Below are positions 1-9,121 of a DNA stretch of 64,000 bases, piece by piece. The translations under genes were made by a program, and so were the position numbers. This DNA is from Archangium lipolyticum (GTDB lineage: Bacteria; Myxococcota; Myxococcia; Myxococcales; Myxococcaceae), in NCBI RefSeq assembly GCF_024623785.1, contig NZ_JANKBZ010000007.1, positions 62,001-126,000 of the forward strand, written 5' to 3'. Below the pieces are notes generated by a model. That model saw nothing but the letters and a program-made list of their open reading frames with translations, did no database searches and was not told where the DNA came from. Within the stretch, counting starts at the first letter, position 1. Each line of letters begins with the position of its first letter.

Positions 1-2
1 CC

Positions 3-3000
3 GAGCCGGTGCCTTCGGTGCGCACGCGGCGCCCCGAGGTGCCCGAGGAGGTGGCGCGGCTCGTGGCCTCCCTGCTGACCAAGGACCCCGGGCAACGGCT
101 GCACAGCGCCGCCAGGCTCCGGGAGCGGCTGCACGCGCTGGAGGAGGAGCTCGGCCCCTGGCGCGAGCCCACCCGGCCCGTGCTCCCCCAGCGCCGGCAC
201 GTGACGCTGGTGTCCTTGCAGCTCTCGGGTCTCGCCGGGCAGCTCGATCCCGAAGACGCCGGTGAATTACAGGCGGCCTTCCATCAGGCGTGCGCGGAGC
301 TGCTGCGCGAGCAGGAGGGCACCGTCGCGCTCTCCGTCGGAGACGAGGTGCTCGCCTGCTTCGGCTACCCCACGGCCCGCGAGGACGACTCGGTGCGCGC
401 GGTGCACGCGGCGCTCCACCTCACCCAGGCCCTTCCGGAGCGGCTCCCGCAGCTGGCCCGCTTCGGACTCTCCGTGTCGGCGGGCATCCACACGGACCTG
501 GTGGTGTTCGACGGCGGCTCGCTCCAGGGCGAGGCCCCACGCGTCGCCACCTGGCTGGCGCGGCGGGCCGGTCCCGGAGCCGTGGTGCTCGGCGATGCCA
601 CGTGGAAGCTGGTGCGAGGCGCCTTCGACACCGAGTCCCTCGGCCGTCACGCCGTCGAGGCGCTCTCGGGCAGCCTGTGCGTGGAGCCCCGCCGCGTGTT
701 GCGAGAGCACAGGTCGGTGTGCCGGTTCGAGCGGGCCCTTTCGGCCGGCCTGAGTCCGCTCGTGGGACGCGAGCACGAGTTGGAGAAGCTGCGAGCCCTC
801 TGGGAGCGGGCCCGGTGGGGAGCGGGGGCCTTCGTGCTGATCAGCGGCGAGGCGGGCGTCGGCAAATCCCGCCTCACGCAGGAGCTGCACGACGAGCTGC
901 CCCTGGGGTCGAGCCACCGCCTGCTGTGCCAATGCTGGTCGCAGCTGAGCCATACCGCCTTCCATCCGCTCATCGAGATGCTGCGGCGCTTCTTCCAGCT
1001 CGAACCGGAGACCTCCGCCCCCGAGGGGCCACACGGATTGGAGGCTCGACTGGCGGGGCTCGGCGTGGAGCCGGAGCACGTGAAGCGGCTCGCGGAGTTG
1101 CTCGCACACCCCGTGGCGGAGAACACTCCGGTGGCCCTCGTGTCCGCGCTGGAGCAGCAACGCGAGCGCAAGCGGATGATGAACGAGGCCCTCCTGGCCC
1201 TGCTGCTGCGCCTGGCGGAGCCGCGGCCGGTGCTCCTCATCGTCGAGGATCTGCACTGGGCCGACCCTTCCACGCTGGAGCTGCTCGGCCTGCTGCGCGA
1301 GCACGTCCACGAAGCGAGGATGCTCGTCCTCCTCACCACCCGCCCCGAGCCGCTGCCCTCCTGGCCGCCGCGCCCGTGGTCGCACCGGCTCGTGCTCGAC
1401 CGGTTGCGGACGGCCCACACGGAGACCCTGGTGCGGTGGATGGCCGGGAACCGGGAGCTGCCGGAGGAGACGGTCCACCAGCTCGCGGCCAGGACGGACG
1501 GCGTTCCGCTCTTCGTGGAGGAGCTGACGCGCATGGTGCTCGAGCAGGGCGCCTCGACGAGCCTGTCCTCCATCCCCGCCACCCTGCACGAGTTGCTGCT
1601 GGCCCGGCTGGATGCGCTCCCGCCCCGGCAGAAGTCCCTGGCGCAGCTCTGTGCCGTGGTGGGACGCGACTTCGACCTGGCCCTGCTCTCGCGCGTCTCG
1701 GCCCGGGACGAGGACTCGTTGCGGCGGGGTCTCGAGGAGCTGGTCTCGGCGAGGCTGCTCCGGCGGCGCGAGGAAGGAGACGGGGCCGGGTACCAGTTCC
1801 GGCACGCGCTCCTCCAGGAGGCCGCGTACCAGTCCCTGCCACGTGGCCTGCGGCGGCAGCACCACCGACGCATCGCCCAGGCGCTGCTGGAGCACTTCCC
1901 CGCGCGCGTGGAGTCCCGGCCCGAGGTGCTGGCCCACCACCGCACGGAGGCGGGTGACACCGTGGCGGCCATCCAGGCCTGGAAGCAGGCCGCGCAGCTC
2001 GCCATCCTGCGCCCGGCCAGCGCGGAGGCACTCTCACACCTCAAGCAGGCCATGCGGCTGATACAGGGCCTTCCGGACACGCCCGAGCGCCGGGCTGGGG
2101 AGCTGGAGCTGCTCAATGCGCTCGGCATGATGTTGATCGACACCCAGGGATTCGGCTCCCCCGAGTTGGAGCGGACCTATGCCCGGGGACTGGAGTTGCA
2201 CCGGCAGATGGAGCAGGAGACTCCCCAGCACGTCATCCTCTGGATGGGGCTGTGCAACTACTTCCTCATCCGGGCGGAGTACCAGAAGGCAGCGGAGCTG
2301 GCCGAGCAGCTCGTGGCCCCGGGTCCCTCGCGGAGGGAGCCCCTGCTGCTCGCGCAGGGCCACCGGGCGCTGGGGCTCACGGCCATGCTGCGGGGCATCA
2401 CCCATGTGGCCCTGGAGCACTTCGGGCGGCAGAAGCAGCTCCTGGAATCCAGTGAGGGGCTGCGTGTGGACTTCATCCAGGACATCTGGGTCGACCAGAA
2501 GGTGGATGCCTGGCTCCAGCTGTCCCTCACCCATGCACTCCGGGGTGAGCTGCGCGAGTCCCGGCGGTACGGCCACGAGGTCCTCGAGCTGACACGGGAG
2601 GGACGGTGCCCCTCCACCACCGTGGCCTATGGGTTGACCATGATGGCCGTCATCTGTCAGTGGCGCCGGGAGACGCGGAGCGCGTTGGAGCTGGCCGAGA
2701 AGGGGTTCGCCATCCTCGGAGTCAACGCGTTCAGACCCATGCATGCCTTCGCAAAGGGTGCTCGAGGCTGGGCGCTGACCCGGATGGGGCGGGAACAGGA
2801 AGGATTCGAGGAGCTGCGAAGGAGTGTGGAGCTCGCACGCGTCGTGGGGGTGAGGGTCATCCTGCCCTACGTCCTTGGCCTGCTCACCGAGGCCCACCTG
2901 CGCCAGGGGCAGCCACGGGAGGGTCTGGCCACCGTGGACGAGGCATTCCGGGAGGTGGAGGAGATAGGCGAACACTTCTTCGCGCCCGAACTGCACCGGC

Positions 3001-3263
3001 TCCGAGGGGAGCTGCTGAGGGCCTCGGGCCGGGAGGACGAGGCGTTGCGCTGCTTCCTCCGGGCAAGGGCGCTGGCCCACCGGCACGAGGCGGGTCTGAG
3101 ACTGTTCGAGCTGCGGGCCACGGTGAGCCTGGGACGGCAGATGAGGGAGCTGGGCTGCCCGGAGCGGGCCCGGAGGAGACTGGCGCGAATCCTCGCCCAC
3201 CTCGAACCGGACCCCGACTCGGTGGACCAGCGGGAAGCGCGGGAGCTTCTCGGCGCGCCCTGA
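3..3263 (+). CDS. Kinase/cyclase-like/AAA/TPR signalling protein, 5' end cut by window edge
   Basis: The frame is open to the left edge, so the true start lies outside; the GTG at 9 is only the first possible start inside. The first ~45 residues look like the end of a Ser/Thr kinase domain (LLTKDPGQRLHSAARLRERL). Next comes a class III cyclase-like domain at about residues 60-240, with GDEVLACFGYP matching the second metal site. The first metal site reads VSLQLSG, where active cyclases have Asp, so catalysis is doubtful. An AAA/STAND ATPase follows, with Walker A GEAGVGKSRL and Walker B LLIVEDLHWADPS, then about 450 residues of helical TPR-like repeats. This architecture is common in myxobacterial cytoplasmic sensors. 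The ligand is unknown. Confidence 0.9.
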   Translation, partial: EPVPSVRTRRPEVPEEVARLVASLLTKDPGQRLHSAARLRERLHALEEELGPWREPTRPVLPQRRHVTLVSLQLSGLAGQLDPEDAGELQAAFHQACAELLREQEGTVALSVGDEVLACFGYPTAREDDSVRAVHAALHLTQALPERLPQLARFGLSVSAGIHTDLVVFDGGSLQGEAPRVATWLARRAGPGAVVLGDATWKLVRGAFDTESLGRHAVEALSGSLCVEPRRVLREHRSVCRFERALSAGLSPLVGREHELEKLRALWERARWGAGAFVLISGEAGVGKSRLTQELHDELPLGSSHRLLCQCWSQLSHTAFHPLIEMLRRFFQLEPETSAPEGPHGLEARLAGLGVEPEHVKRLAELLAHPVAENTPVALVSALEQQRERKRMMNEALLALLLRLAEPRPVLLIVEDLHWADPSTLELLGLLREHVHEARMLVLLTTRPEPLPSWPPRPWSHRLVLDRLRTAHTETLVRWMAGNRELPEETVHQLAARTDGVPLFVEELTRMVLEQGASTSLSSIPATLHELLLARLDALPPRQKSLAQLCAVVGRDFDLALLSRVSARDEDSLRRGLEELVSARLLRRREEGDGAGYQFRHALLQEAAYQSLPRGLRRQHHRRIAQALLEHFPARVESRPEVLAHHRTEAGDTVAAIQAWKQAAQLAILRPASAEALSHLKQAMRLIQGLPDTPERRAGELELLNALGMMLIDTQGFGSPELERTYARGLELHRQMEQETPQHVILWMGLCNYFLIRAEYQKAAELAEQLVAPGPSRREPLLLAQGHRALGLTAMLRGITHVALEHFGRQKQLLESSEGLRVDFIQDIWVDQKVDAWLQLSLTHALRGELRESRRYGHEVLELTREGRCPSTTVAYGLTMMAVICQWRRETRSALELAEKGFAILGVNAFRPMHAFAKGARGWALTRMGREQEGFEELRRSVELARVVGVRVILPYVLGLLTEAHLRQGQPREGLATVDEAFREVEEIGEHFFAPELHRLRGELLRASGREDEALRCFLRARALAHRHEAGLRLFELRATVSLGRQMRELGCPERARRRLARILAHLEPDPDSVDQREARELLGAP

Positions 3264-3350
3264 CCCGCGACCGCGCGCAGGGCGCACTTCCAGCCGCGGG
3301 CTCGGGATGTCTGGAGACGTTGCCCCGGATGCTCAGGAGCCCCTCCGGGC

Positions 3351-3473
3351 ATGCTCACGATGCTCGTGATCATGGCGATTCTCTCCACGTTCATCGCGAA
3401 TCTTCTCATCCGATGGTTGCTTCGAGGGGAGGAACCGAGTGCGCCCGTTGTCCCCCTGGAAGCGAGGCAGTGA
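3351..3473 (+). CDS. Possible 40-aa single-pass membrane peptide
   Basis: This lies in a 320-base gap between two large genes. It encodes 40 residues starting MLTMLVIMAILSTFIANLLI, followed by a basic stretch RWLLRG and a short polar tail. That is the layout of a small single-TM protein with an Nout/Cin-like positive-inside tail. An AGGAG at 3335-3339 lies 11 bases before the ATG. No family is recognised, and chance cannot be excluded. The rest of the gap (3264-3350, 3474-3583) holds no other signal I can name. Confidence 0.3.
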   Translation: MLTMLVIMAILSTFIANLLIRWLLRGEEPSAPVVPLEARQ

Positions 3474-3583
3474 ATGCTGGCCGAGCGTGAATGCGGGCGT
3501 GTATCCTCCATGCGCTGTCGGGGCCGGTTTTCTGTGAGCGCGGGCCCGTCCCGCGCCTGATGAGTGAGGAGGGACTTCAATCC

Positions 3584-4837
3584 ATGCACGCCAAGCGGAA
3601 TTTTCTGGGTGTCCTGCTGGTGGGCGCCGTGGGTGGAGTGTTCGCCACGGGCTGCCAGACCTATGACTTCGAACCGGTGGAGCCGCTCGCCATCACCCAG
3701 ACGACGGAGGCGCGGCGGATCGAAGCGCGAGAGCGCAAGCCGAACCTGATGCTGCTGGTAGACACGTCCGGCTCGATGACGGCGCCAGCGGATCCGAGCG
3801 TCGCCGCCTGCAAGAGGAACGGCGTGACTTGTGGCAACGACACGTTCCAGTGCCCCATCTCGAGCGGCTGCGACACGCGTTGGAGCGCGCTGCAGAATGC
3901 GATGGAGGACTTCCTGGTGAGCAGCGGGACGGTTGCCCGCATCGGGCTTGCCACCTACCCGTCGGATAACTACTGCGGAGCCACGGCGTCGATCGCGATT
4001 CCGCTGCCCGACGCGGACAAGGAAGATGAGGCCACGCTCAAGGCCAATGCCGACAAGGTGTTGGCGGAGCTCCAGAGCATCACCTCCTACGCGACCCCGA
4101 CGAACGCCCGGGTCCCCGACGGTGGAACGCCCACGAGTCGGAGCCTCGCGGAAGTAGGCAAGCGGCAGGAGCTGGGGACGGCGGAGCGCTCCGACTTCGT
4201 GGTGCTGCTGACGGACGGTCTGCCCAACTGCGACGAGCAGTTCCCGACGCCGTACCCGAACGCCGGGTGCTTCTGCACCCTCGAAGCGGGTTGTCTGGAC
4301 GGCGAGACGGCGGGCTGCCTCGACAAGAACGCCTCGGTGGCGGCGGTGGAGATGCTGCGCGCCAAGGAGATCCAGACCATCGTCATCGGCTTCGGCGCGG
4401 ACTTCAATGCCTCCACCGAAATGGGGCGTCAGGGCGCGGCGACCCTTGATGCCATGGCCCGGGCGGGTGGCTTCGAACGCAAGTGCAAGGTGGACCTGGA
4501 TTGTGGCACGGGTGATTCGTGCGACAAGGCCGTGGGGCTGTGCAACCGCCGCTTCTTCCAGGCGGGCAACAGGGCCGAGCTGGTGAAGGCACTGCGGGAG
4601 ATCAGCAAGAAGCTCGAGTCGGATCCCTGCCTGCTGACCTTCGATCCCGAGGAGCTTCCGACCACGGATGATCTGGTGGTGGTGTACCTGAACGGCGAGC
4701 GTGTCGATCAGGGCCCGGACACCTGGACGCTGTCGGGCGATACCATCAAGTTCACGGGTGCCGTATGCGCGCTCCTCGAGGAGTCCACGCCGGCCAACCC
4801 GGCGGACATCGAGGTGCGCGCCGTCCGGACCCGGTAG
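3584..4837 (+). CDS. cglB: VWA-domain lipoprotein, CglB-like gliding motility adhesin
   Basis: The protein has 417 residues. The start at 3584 is chosen because GGAGGGAC lies 9 bases upstream and it gives a clean lipoprotein signal (hydrophobic core, lipobox FATGC, lipidated Cys24). Upstream in-frame starts at 3491 and 3560 would spoil it. The mature part has a von Willebrand A domain with an intact MIDAS start (LLVDTSGSM) and 16 further cysteines, many in a VDLDCGTGDSCDKAVGLC cluster. Myxococcus xanthus CglB is a Cys-rich VWA outer-membrane lipoprotein of similar size, needed for adventurous gliding, and is the closest match I know. The gene stands alone. The assignment rests on remembered family features, not on an alignment. 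Confidence 0.75.
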   Translation: MHAKRNFLGVLLVGAVGGVFATGCQTYDFEPVEPLAITQTTEARRIEARERKPNLMLLVDTSGSMTAPADPSVAACKRNGVTCGNDTFQCPISSGCDTRWSALQNAMEDFLVSSGTVARIGLATYPSDNYCGATASIAIPLPDADKEDEATLKANADKVLAELQSITSYATPTNARVPDGGTPTSRSLAEVGKRQELGTAERSDFVVLLTDGLPNCDEQFPTPYPNAGCFCTLEAGCLDGETAGCLDKNASVAAVEMLRAKEIQTIVIGFGADFNASTEMGRQGAATLDAMARAGGFERKCKVDLDCGTGDSCDKAVGLCNRRFFQAGNRAELVKALREISKKLESDPCLLTFDPEELPTTDDLVVVYLNGERVDQGPDTWTLSGDTIKFTGAVCALLEESTPANPADIEVRAVRTR

Positions 4838-4937
4838 CCCATTGCCAGACGCCTTGTCTCAACCCGGGTCAGTGTTCTCCGTACTATAGTCCCAGGTGGC
4901 ATTCACGGCCCATGAGGCCTCGAGGGAATGGGTGAGC

Positions 4938-5312
4938 ATGCAGCAGACCCGGAGTCTCTACGAGCAGCTCGGCGGTGAGGAGATGGTGTCGAAGGCGGTC
5001 ACCATCTTCTACCGGAAGGTGCTGGCGGATCCCCTCTTGAAGCCTTTCTTCGAGAACATGGATATGGTCCGCCTGGAGGCCATGCAGAGGGCCTTCCTGG
5101 TCACTGCGTTTGGCGGCCCTGGCTCGTACAGCGGCCGGGACATGCGCCGCGCCCATACCCGGTTGGTGGTGCGGGGGATGGGTGATGTCCACTTCGATGC
5201 TGTGATCACCCACCTGGACGACACCCTGGCGGAGCTCAACGTGGTCAAGCCACTCAGGGATTGGGCCCGGGCCATCACCGAGAGCCAGCGCAAGGACATC
5301 CTCGGCCGCTGA
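4938..5312 (+). CDS. Group I truncated hemoglobin (2/2 globin)
   Basis: The protein has 124 residues and the length and pattern of TrHbN-type globins. It opens SLYEQLGGEEMVSKAV, has a Tyr in the B helix (FYRKVL), and carries a GRDMRRAHTRLVVRGM segment whose His73 is the likely proximal heme ligand. The TL-ELNV C-terminal half is also typical. Family members bind O2 or NO in the cytoplasm. The start at 4938 (GAGGGA about 10 bases before) fits the family length; an in-frame GTG at 4896 would add 14 unmatched residues. A strong hairpin follows at 5325-5369. Confidence 0.88.
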   Translation: MQQTRSLYEQLGGEEMVSKAVTIFYRKVLADPLLKPFFENMDMVRLEAMQRAFLVTAFGGPGSYSGRDMRRAHTRLVVRGMGDVHFDAVITHLDDTLAELNVVKPLRDWARAITESQRKDILGR

Positions 5313-5324
5313 ACCGGTACCGCC

Positions 5325-5369
5325 AGGCTTGGACGCGGCCGCGTGGATGCGCGAGCCGCGTCCAGGCCT
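5325..5369. terminator. Bidirectional hairpin between convergent globin and porin genes
   Basis: A 15-bp nearly perfect inverted repeat has arms 5325-5339 and 5355-5369 with core GGACGCGGC/GCCGCGTCC. On the plus strand it runs into CTTTAT. It sits in the 60-base space between two genes that end facing each other, so it can serve both. Confidence 0.7.
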
Positions 5370-5372
5370 TTA

Positions 5373-6623
5373 TCACCACCAGGCCTCGGCCTGGAGACCC
5401 ACCGAGGTGCCCGACCGCTGGTCGCCAAAGACCTGACGCAGACGCGAAGTCGCGTCGAAGCTGGCGCGGGCCGCCTCGTCCCAGATGGCGTGCGTGACGA
5501 ACAGACGGATCGTCGGGCGGGAGCCGGCCTCCTGGCCCGCGGACACCGCCGTCGCCAGGGTGAACTTGGTCATGTTGCGCGTGTGCCCACCGTTATCCGG
5601 CTTGACCATGTCATGGCCTGCCTCGGCCAGCACGCGGAAGGGACCGACGAGGTGGGTGTCGGTGCGGACTCCCATGCCAAACCACTTGTTGCCGGCATTG
5701 CCAGCTGCCTTGTTGATGCGGTACTCGGCCAGACCTTCGACGACGGTTCCGCCAAACGAGGTGGGTTCACCGAAAACGGCTGACTGCTGAAGCACCACGC
5801 GGCTGTTTCGCGTGGTCCCGAACCAATCCATCTTCACGCCAACGAGCGTGTTGCCACCGAGCAGGACGCCGTTCAGGGTCTGGTACAGACCCACGGCCAG
5901 TCCATTGGCCTCCGTGGCCGGCGTGGTGGCGTTCACCTGGTCGTCGCTCTTGAGCTGCACGGACGGAGTGACGTACAGGGCAAGTTGGCCATTGGGCAGG
6001 TCATTGATGCCAGTCAGCCGTACCGGCACGCTGATGCGGTTGTTGTTGGCGCTCCCGCGTGGGTTCAGCATGGCGGCCACGCTGAGCTTTCCAATACCTA
6101 CGTTGATGTCCTCGATGCCCGCGCCATCGCCATCGTTGATTTCCAGGAACTGGTCGTTGATGCCGGTCTGAAGGCGGTTGTAGAAGCGCCGACCCACCCA
6201 GACCTTGCCATTGCCGAGCGCCGCGATGTTGGTCCCATATGCAAAGACCTGACCGAAGCGGGCCACCAGCTCGTCGGTACCGCTTTCAGGAAGGAGCTGA
6301 CCACCAGGCGAGGAGTAGGTTTGAAACTCCCTGCCGCCCCAGGCGCGATAGATTCCGGGCATGAAGTGCACATGCCAGTCAGAGCCTTCGAGGGAGACGA
6401 GCTTGGCGTTGAGGCTCGGCTCGACCACGTAGTCGCACTCGTTGCCCAAGCGCCACTTGGTGTCGGCACCGGGGAGACCGACGCACACTTGCGTGCCACC
6501 TCGGACGTTGATGCCAGTTCCGGCGCGCATGTAGCCCGAAAAGATGATGGGGAGTGGGTCGGCATGGGCGGTCACGGCAACACAGGAGGTGGTGATGGCC
6601 GCGAGCAGTGCTTTGTTCTTCAT
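5373..6623 (-). CDS. LamB/maltoporin-type outer membrane porin
   Basis: The protein has 416 residues. A Sec signal peptide (MKNKALLAAITTSCVAVTAHA) leads into a beta-rich protein. Typical LamB-family traits are the opening FSGYMRAGTGINVRGG, the VWVGRRFYNR segment, many alternating aromatic strands, and the C-terminal AEAWW with an aromatic last residue for outer-membrane insertion. The family forms trimeric channels for maltodextrins or related sugars; the substrate here is unknown. ATG 6623 is preferred over GTG 6638 because the A/G-rich AAGAGAAG lies just before it. The gene is monocistronic, and its 5' leader carries the inverted repeat at 6669-6683. Confidence 0.82.
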   Translation of the reverse strand: MKNKALLAAITTSCVAVTAHADPLPIIFSGYMRAGTGINVRGGTQVCVGLPGADTKWRLGNECDYVVEPSLNAKLVSLEGSDWHVHFMPGIYRAWGGREFQTYSSPGGQLLPESGTDELVARFGQVFAYGTNIAALGNGKVWVGRRFYNRLQTGINDQFLEINDGDGAGIEDINVGIGKLSVAAMLNPRGSANNNRISVPVRLTGINDLPNGQLALYVTPSVQLKSDDQVNATTPATEANGLAVGLYQTLNGVLLGGNTLVGVKMDWFGTTRNSRVVLQQSAVFGEPTSFGGTVVEGLAEYRINKAAGNAGNKWFGMGVRTDTHLVGPFRVLAEAGHDMVKPDNGGHTRNMTKFTLATAVSAGQEAGSRPTIRLFVTHAIWDEAARASFDATSRLRQVFGDQRSGTSVGLQAEAWW

Positions 6624-6668
6624 CAGGCTTCTCTTCACTGGAAGTTGGGGGGGTGGAACGACGGATCA

Positions 6669-6683
6669 CCGCCAAAAAGGCGG
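6669..6683. promoter_or_regulatory. Inverted repeat in the porin leader
   Basis: CCGCC-A5-GGCGG is a perfect 15-base inverted repeat 46-60 bases upstream of the porin ATG. It could be an operator half-site pair or a small RNA hairpin. No regulator is identified. Confidence 0.35.
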
Positions 6684-7311
6684 AAGAGCTGGAGATGAAA
6701 TGAGATTCCGAGACAGGACTTAGTAGCGTGGTTGAAGACCCGACAGTAGCAAGGGGCGAGCGTCATTCGTCAAGTAGTCGATGTGCTGTTGCGAGGATGG
6801 GCGGGTTGACTCCATGCGTCACCCAGGAATTGAGAGTTTGCGTTCCGGGGGAGATTGAAATTTCCAACGTGCACGCTCCAGTGTGCTCCGGCGGGGCCGA
6901 GAGCGCTTCGAACCGGGAACCGCCTCTCGATTCTGTGCTTCTCAAACGAATTGCTGATGCGCTGAGTCGGGGAGGAGCGCGTAGGCGTCGAGCGTCACAA
7001 TCCTGTCTCACGACGCGGAGTGACCCACGCCGTGCCCCGGCGGCCTGGGGGTCCTGATTCCTGGGCGCAGGCTTGAAGACAATCACGAGTCGGGAATCGT
7101 CAAGGCTGCTTGTCTTCAATGGCTTTCAAATTCTTGAAAGAGGCCATGAAACAGACATGGATGGGTCTCGATATCCACATCGATGGTCTTCGGGATTCGG
7201 CACGGCCCCCACCACCACCTCCTCCGCCTGCCGCCCGTATCTCAAGGGGGCCTCCGAGTCGGCGGCCCGTCCTGGGGAGGGCCGCCCGTGTCCGTTCGAA
7301 GTCGCATCTTG
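6684..7311. other. Intergenic region without a recognisable gene
   Basis: About 630 bases lie between the divergent porin and transporter genes. Base composition is less GC-rich than the surrounding genes, and all frames lack coding character. It presumably holds the porin promoter and the start of the zinc operon's promoter. I could not define -35/-10 boxes, a tRNA or a repeat here. Confidence 0.5.
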
Positions 7312-7328
7312 TTGTAACGGTGTTGCAA
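7312..7328. promoter_or_regulatory. Zur-like box upstream of the transporter-WD40-GTPase operon
   Basis: TTGTAAC-GGT-GTTGCAA is a 17-bp palindrome with one mismatch, matching the four boxes at 36-37.6 kb that precede zinc-free ribosomal protein genes. It lies 51 bases before the ATG of the first operon gene, a typical repressor position. That it binds Zur is inferred from the company the motif keeps. Confidence 0.7.
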
Positions 7329-7378
7329 TAGAGTCTAGAGTGCGATAATTGAGGTGTCTCTCTCGCCTTGGATCTCGC

Positions 7379-8002
7379 ATGCTGGAAAGTGCCCTGAGCC
7401 TCGGGTTGGTACTCGGGCTTCGCCACGCCTCGGACGCCGACCACGTCTGCGCCATTGCTTCGCTGTTGAGGTCCGGGCAGGGGTTCCGGTCGGCCGTGCG
7501 CACGGCGCTTCTCTGGAGCCTGGGCCACTCGTTCGCCTTCTTCGCGGTCGGGGCGGTGCTCGTCGGCGGGCGGTTGTCGGTGCCAGGTGCCTGGGAGCCA
7601 GTGATGGAGCTCTTCGTCGCCGCCCTGCTGGTGACGCTGGGGACCGTGCAGTGGGGCCACGCGGACTGCCCGTTGCCCTCGGAGCCCGAGCCCGTGAGGC
7701 CGCACTCCTGGCGCGTGCTGCTGGTGGGCATCGTTCACGGCCTGGCGGGCTCCGCGGGCATCGCGCTCCTCGCGCTCGCCACCGTCCATGAGCGGCTCCC
7801 CGCCCTCCTGTTCCTCCTTTCGTTCGGCCTGGGCGTCTCTGGAGGCATGGTGCTGCTCACCGTCCTCCTGTCCCTGCCCCTGGGCTTCGTCGTCCGGAAC
7901 TCGGAGCGCTGGCGTGCCCGCATTCTCAAAGCGACCAGCGCGCTCGGCATCGGGCTCGGCGTGTGGATGGGTCTGTCGGGGCTGCGGGCCCTCGTGGGCT
8001 GA
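7379..8002 (+). CDS. HoxN/NixA/UreH-type metal transporter
   Basis: The protein has 207 residues and about six TM segments. The first helix carries RHASDADH, the H-A-x-D-A-D-H-like signature of the nickel/cobalt transporter family. A GHS motif and a second signature-like segment (GIVHGLAGSAGIALL) follow. These proteins move Ni2+ or Co2+ across the inner membrane, or act as UreH-type accessories. Its place behind a Zur-like box, with a WD40 protein and a COG0523 GTPase, suggests a role in low-zinc metal traffic rather than urease or B12. The ATG at 7379 has no clear Shine-Dalgarno; a TTG at 7349 is an alternative. Confidence 0.8.
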   Translation: MLESALSLGLVLGLRHASDADHVCAIASLLRSGQGFRSAVRTALLWSLGHSFAFFAVGAVLVGGRLSVPGAWEPVMELFVAALLVTLGTVQWGHADCPLPSEPEPVRPHSWRVLLVGIVHGLAGSAGIALLALATVHERLPALLFLLSFGLGVSGGMVLLTVLLSLPLGFVVRNSERWRARILKATSALGIGLGVWMGLSGLRALVG

Positions 8003-8012
8003 GAGGATGGTC

Positions 8013-9080
8013 ATGGCATCCACCCCAAGGAAGCGAAACGAGGCCCGCGGGCCCATGAGGCTCTTCGACATCGAGCTGCCGGACGGGGTCAGCTCGGTGG
8101 CCTTTTCGCCAGAGGGGCTCCGCATCGCGGCGGCCACCTTCGGCGGTCCGGTGCTCCTCGTCGACGCGAAGTCCGGTGCGGTGCTCCGGGAGCTGCCTGG
8201 ACACGCGGGCGGAACGCTCTCGGTGTGCTTCTCTCCGGACGGAGAGCAGCTCGTGACGGGAGGACAGGACGGCCAGGTCCGTGTTCATGCCTCGGAGTCG
8301 GGGCAGGAGCTCAACGCCTGGGAGGCCGGGGGAGCCTGGGTGGAGCACGTCCTGTGGTCTCCCTCGGGAAGCTACCTCGCCGCGGCGGCAGGGCGCTCCG
8401 TCCGCATCTGGTCTCGCCGGGGTACCCTGAAGGGCGGCTACGAGCAGCACGCCAGCACCGTCACCTCCATCCAATGGAGCGCGAGCGGCACGGGCATCAT
8501 CTCTTCGTGCAATGGCGGGATTCATCGGCTCGAGGCGGGCAGGAAGCGGCCCCTGCAGACGCTCGACGCGGAGAGCGCGGTCCTCTCCGTCGCCATCAGC
8601 CCGGATCGCCAGTACATCGCCGCGGGCAGGCAGGACCCGAGCATCCGGCTCTGGGTCGTGCGCTCCGCCGAGGCCGTCTCCTATGACATGCCGGGTTACC
8701 GGGCCAAGGTCCGCACGCTGGCGTGGAACTCCGCCAGCAGTCTCCTGGCCACCGGCGACGGCGAGGAGGTCGCCGTCTGGGAGTTGGGCTCCCGCATGCG
8801 CGAGCGGCAGCGCGCGCTTGCCCTGAAGGCCCACTCGGAGCGGGTCACGGGGCTCGCCTTCCTCGCGGACGGCACGGGCACCGAGCTGCTGCTCTCCACC
8901 GGGCAGGACGGGCGGCTCTGCGGCTGGAACCCCACCCGGGGACAGCGCCCGGTCTGGACACTCCAGGCGGACGTGGCCCTGGAGGGGCTGACCCTCTCGC
9001 CGGACAGGTCCGTGGCGGTGGCCATCGGGGCCGGCGGACGCCTGCTGGCGTGGAGCCTGGCGCGGCCCGTGCGGCACTGA
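8013..9080 (+). CDS. WD40 beta-propeller protein
   Basis: The protein has 355 residues and consists of about seven WD-type repeats, each with [17 protein letters not shown] or VAISPDRQY cores. There is no signal peptide, so it is cytoplasmic and likely a protein-binding propeller. GAGAGG at 8001-8006 sets the start at 8013; the ATG at 8007 is too close to it. It begins 10 bases after the transporter and is followed 41 bases later by the COG0523 GTPase. WD40 genes next to COG0523 genes are also known in some alphaproteobacterial Zur regulons, so it is probably a scaffold or client of the metallochaperone. Confidence 0.8.
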   Translation: MASTPRKRNEARGPMRLFDIELPDGVSSVAFSPEGLRIAAATFGGPVLLVDAKSGAVLRELPGHAGGTLSVCFSPDGEQLVTGGQDGQVRVHASESGQELNAWEAGGAWVEHVLWSPSGSYLAAAAGRSVRIWSRRGTLKGGYEQHASTVTSIQWSASGTGIISSCNGGIHRLEAGRKRPLQTLDAESAVLSVAISPDRQYIAAGRQDPSIRLWVVRSAEAVSYDMPGYRAKVRTLAWNSASSLLATGDGEEVAVWELGSRMRERQRALALKAHSERVTGLAFLADGTGTELLLSTGQDGRLCGWNPTRGQRPVWTLQADVALEGLTLSPDRSVAVAIGAGGRLLAWSLARPVRH

Positions 9081-9121
9081 CCCCCTCTCCTGGCTGTACC
9101 TGGATTCACGGAGGCAACACC

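Noticed and set aside
267-1940. Long minus-strand frame inside the first gene
   Set aside because: It is antisense to kinase/cyclase/AAA domains with clear motifs, and its composition is shadow-like.
5373-6638. GTG 6638 as start of the porin
   Set aside because: It adds a few residues with no ribosome site. ATG 6623 gives a clean signal peptide.
7379-8002. Transporter as the cobalt importer for B12 synthesis
   Set aside because: The B12 operon has its own CbiMNQO, and this gene sits behind a Zur-like box with zinc-related genes.
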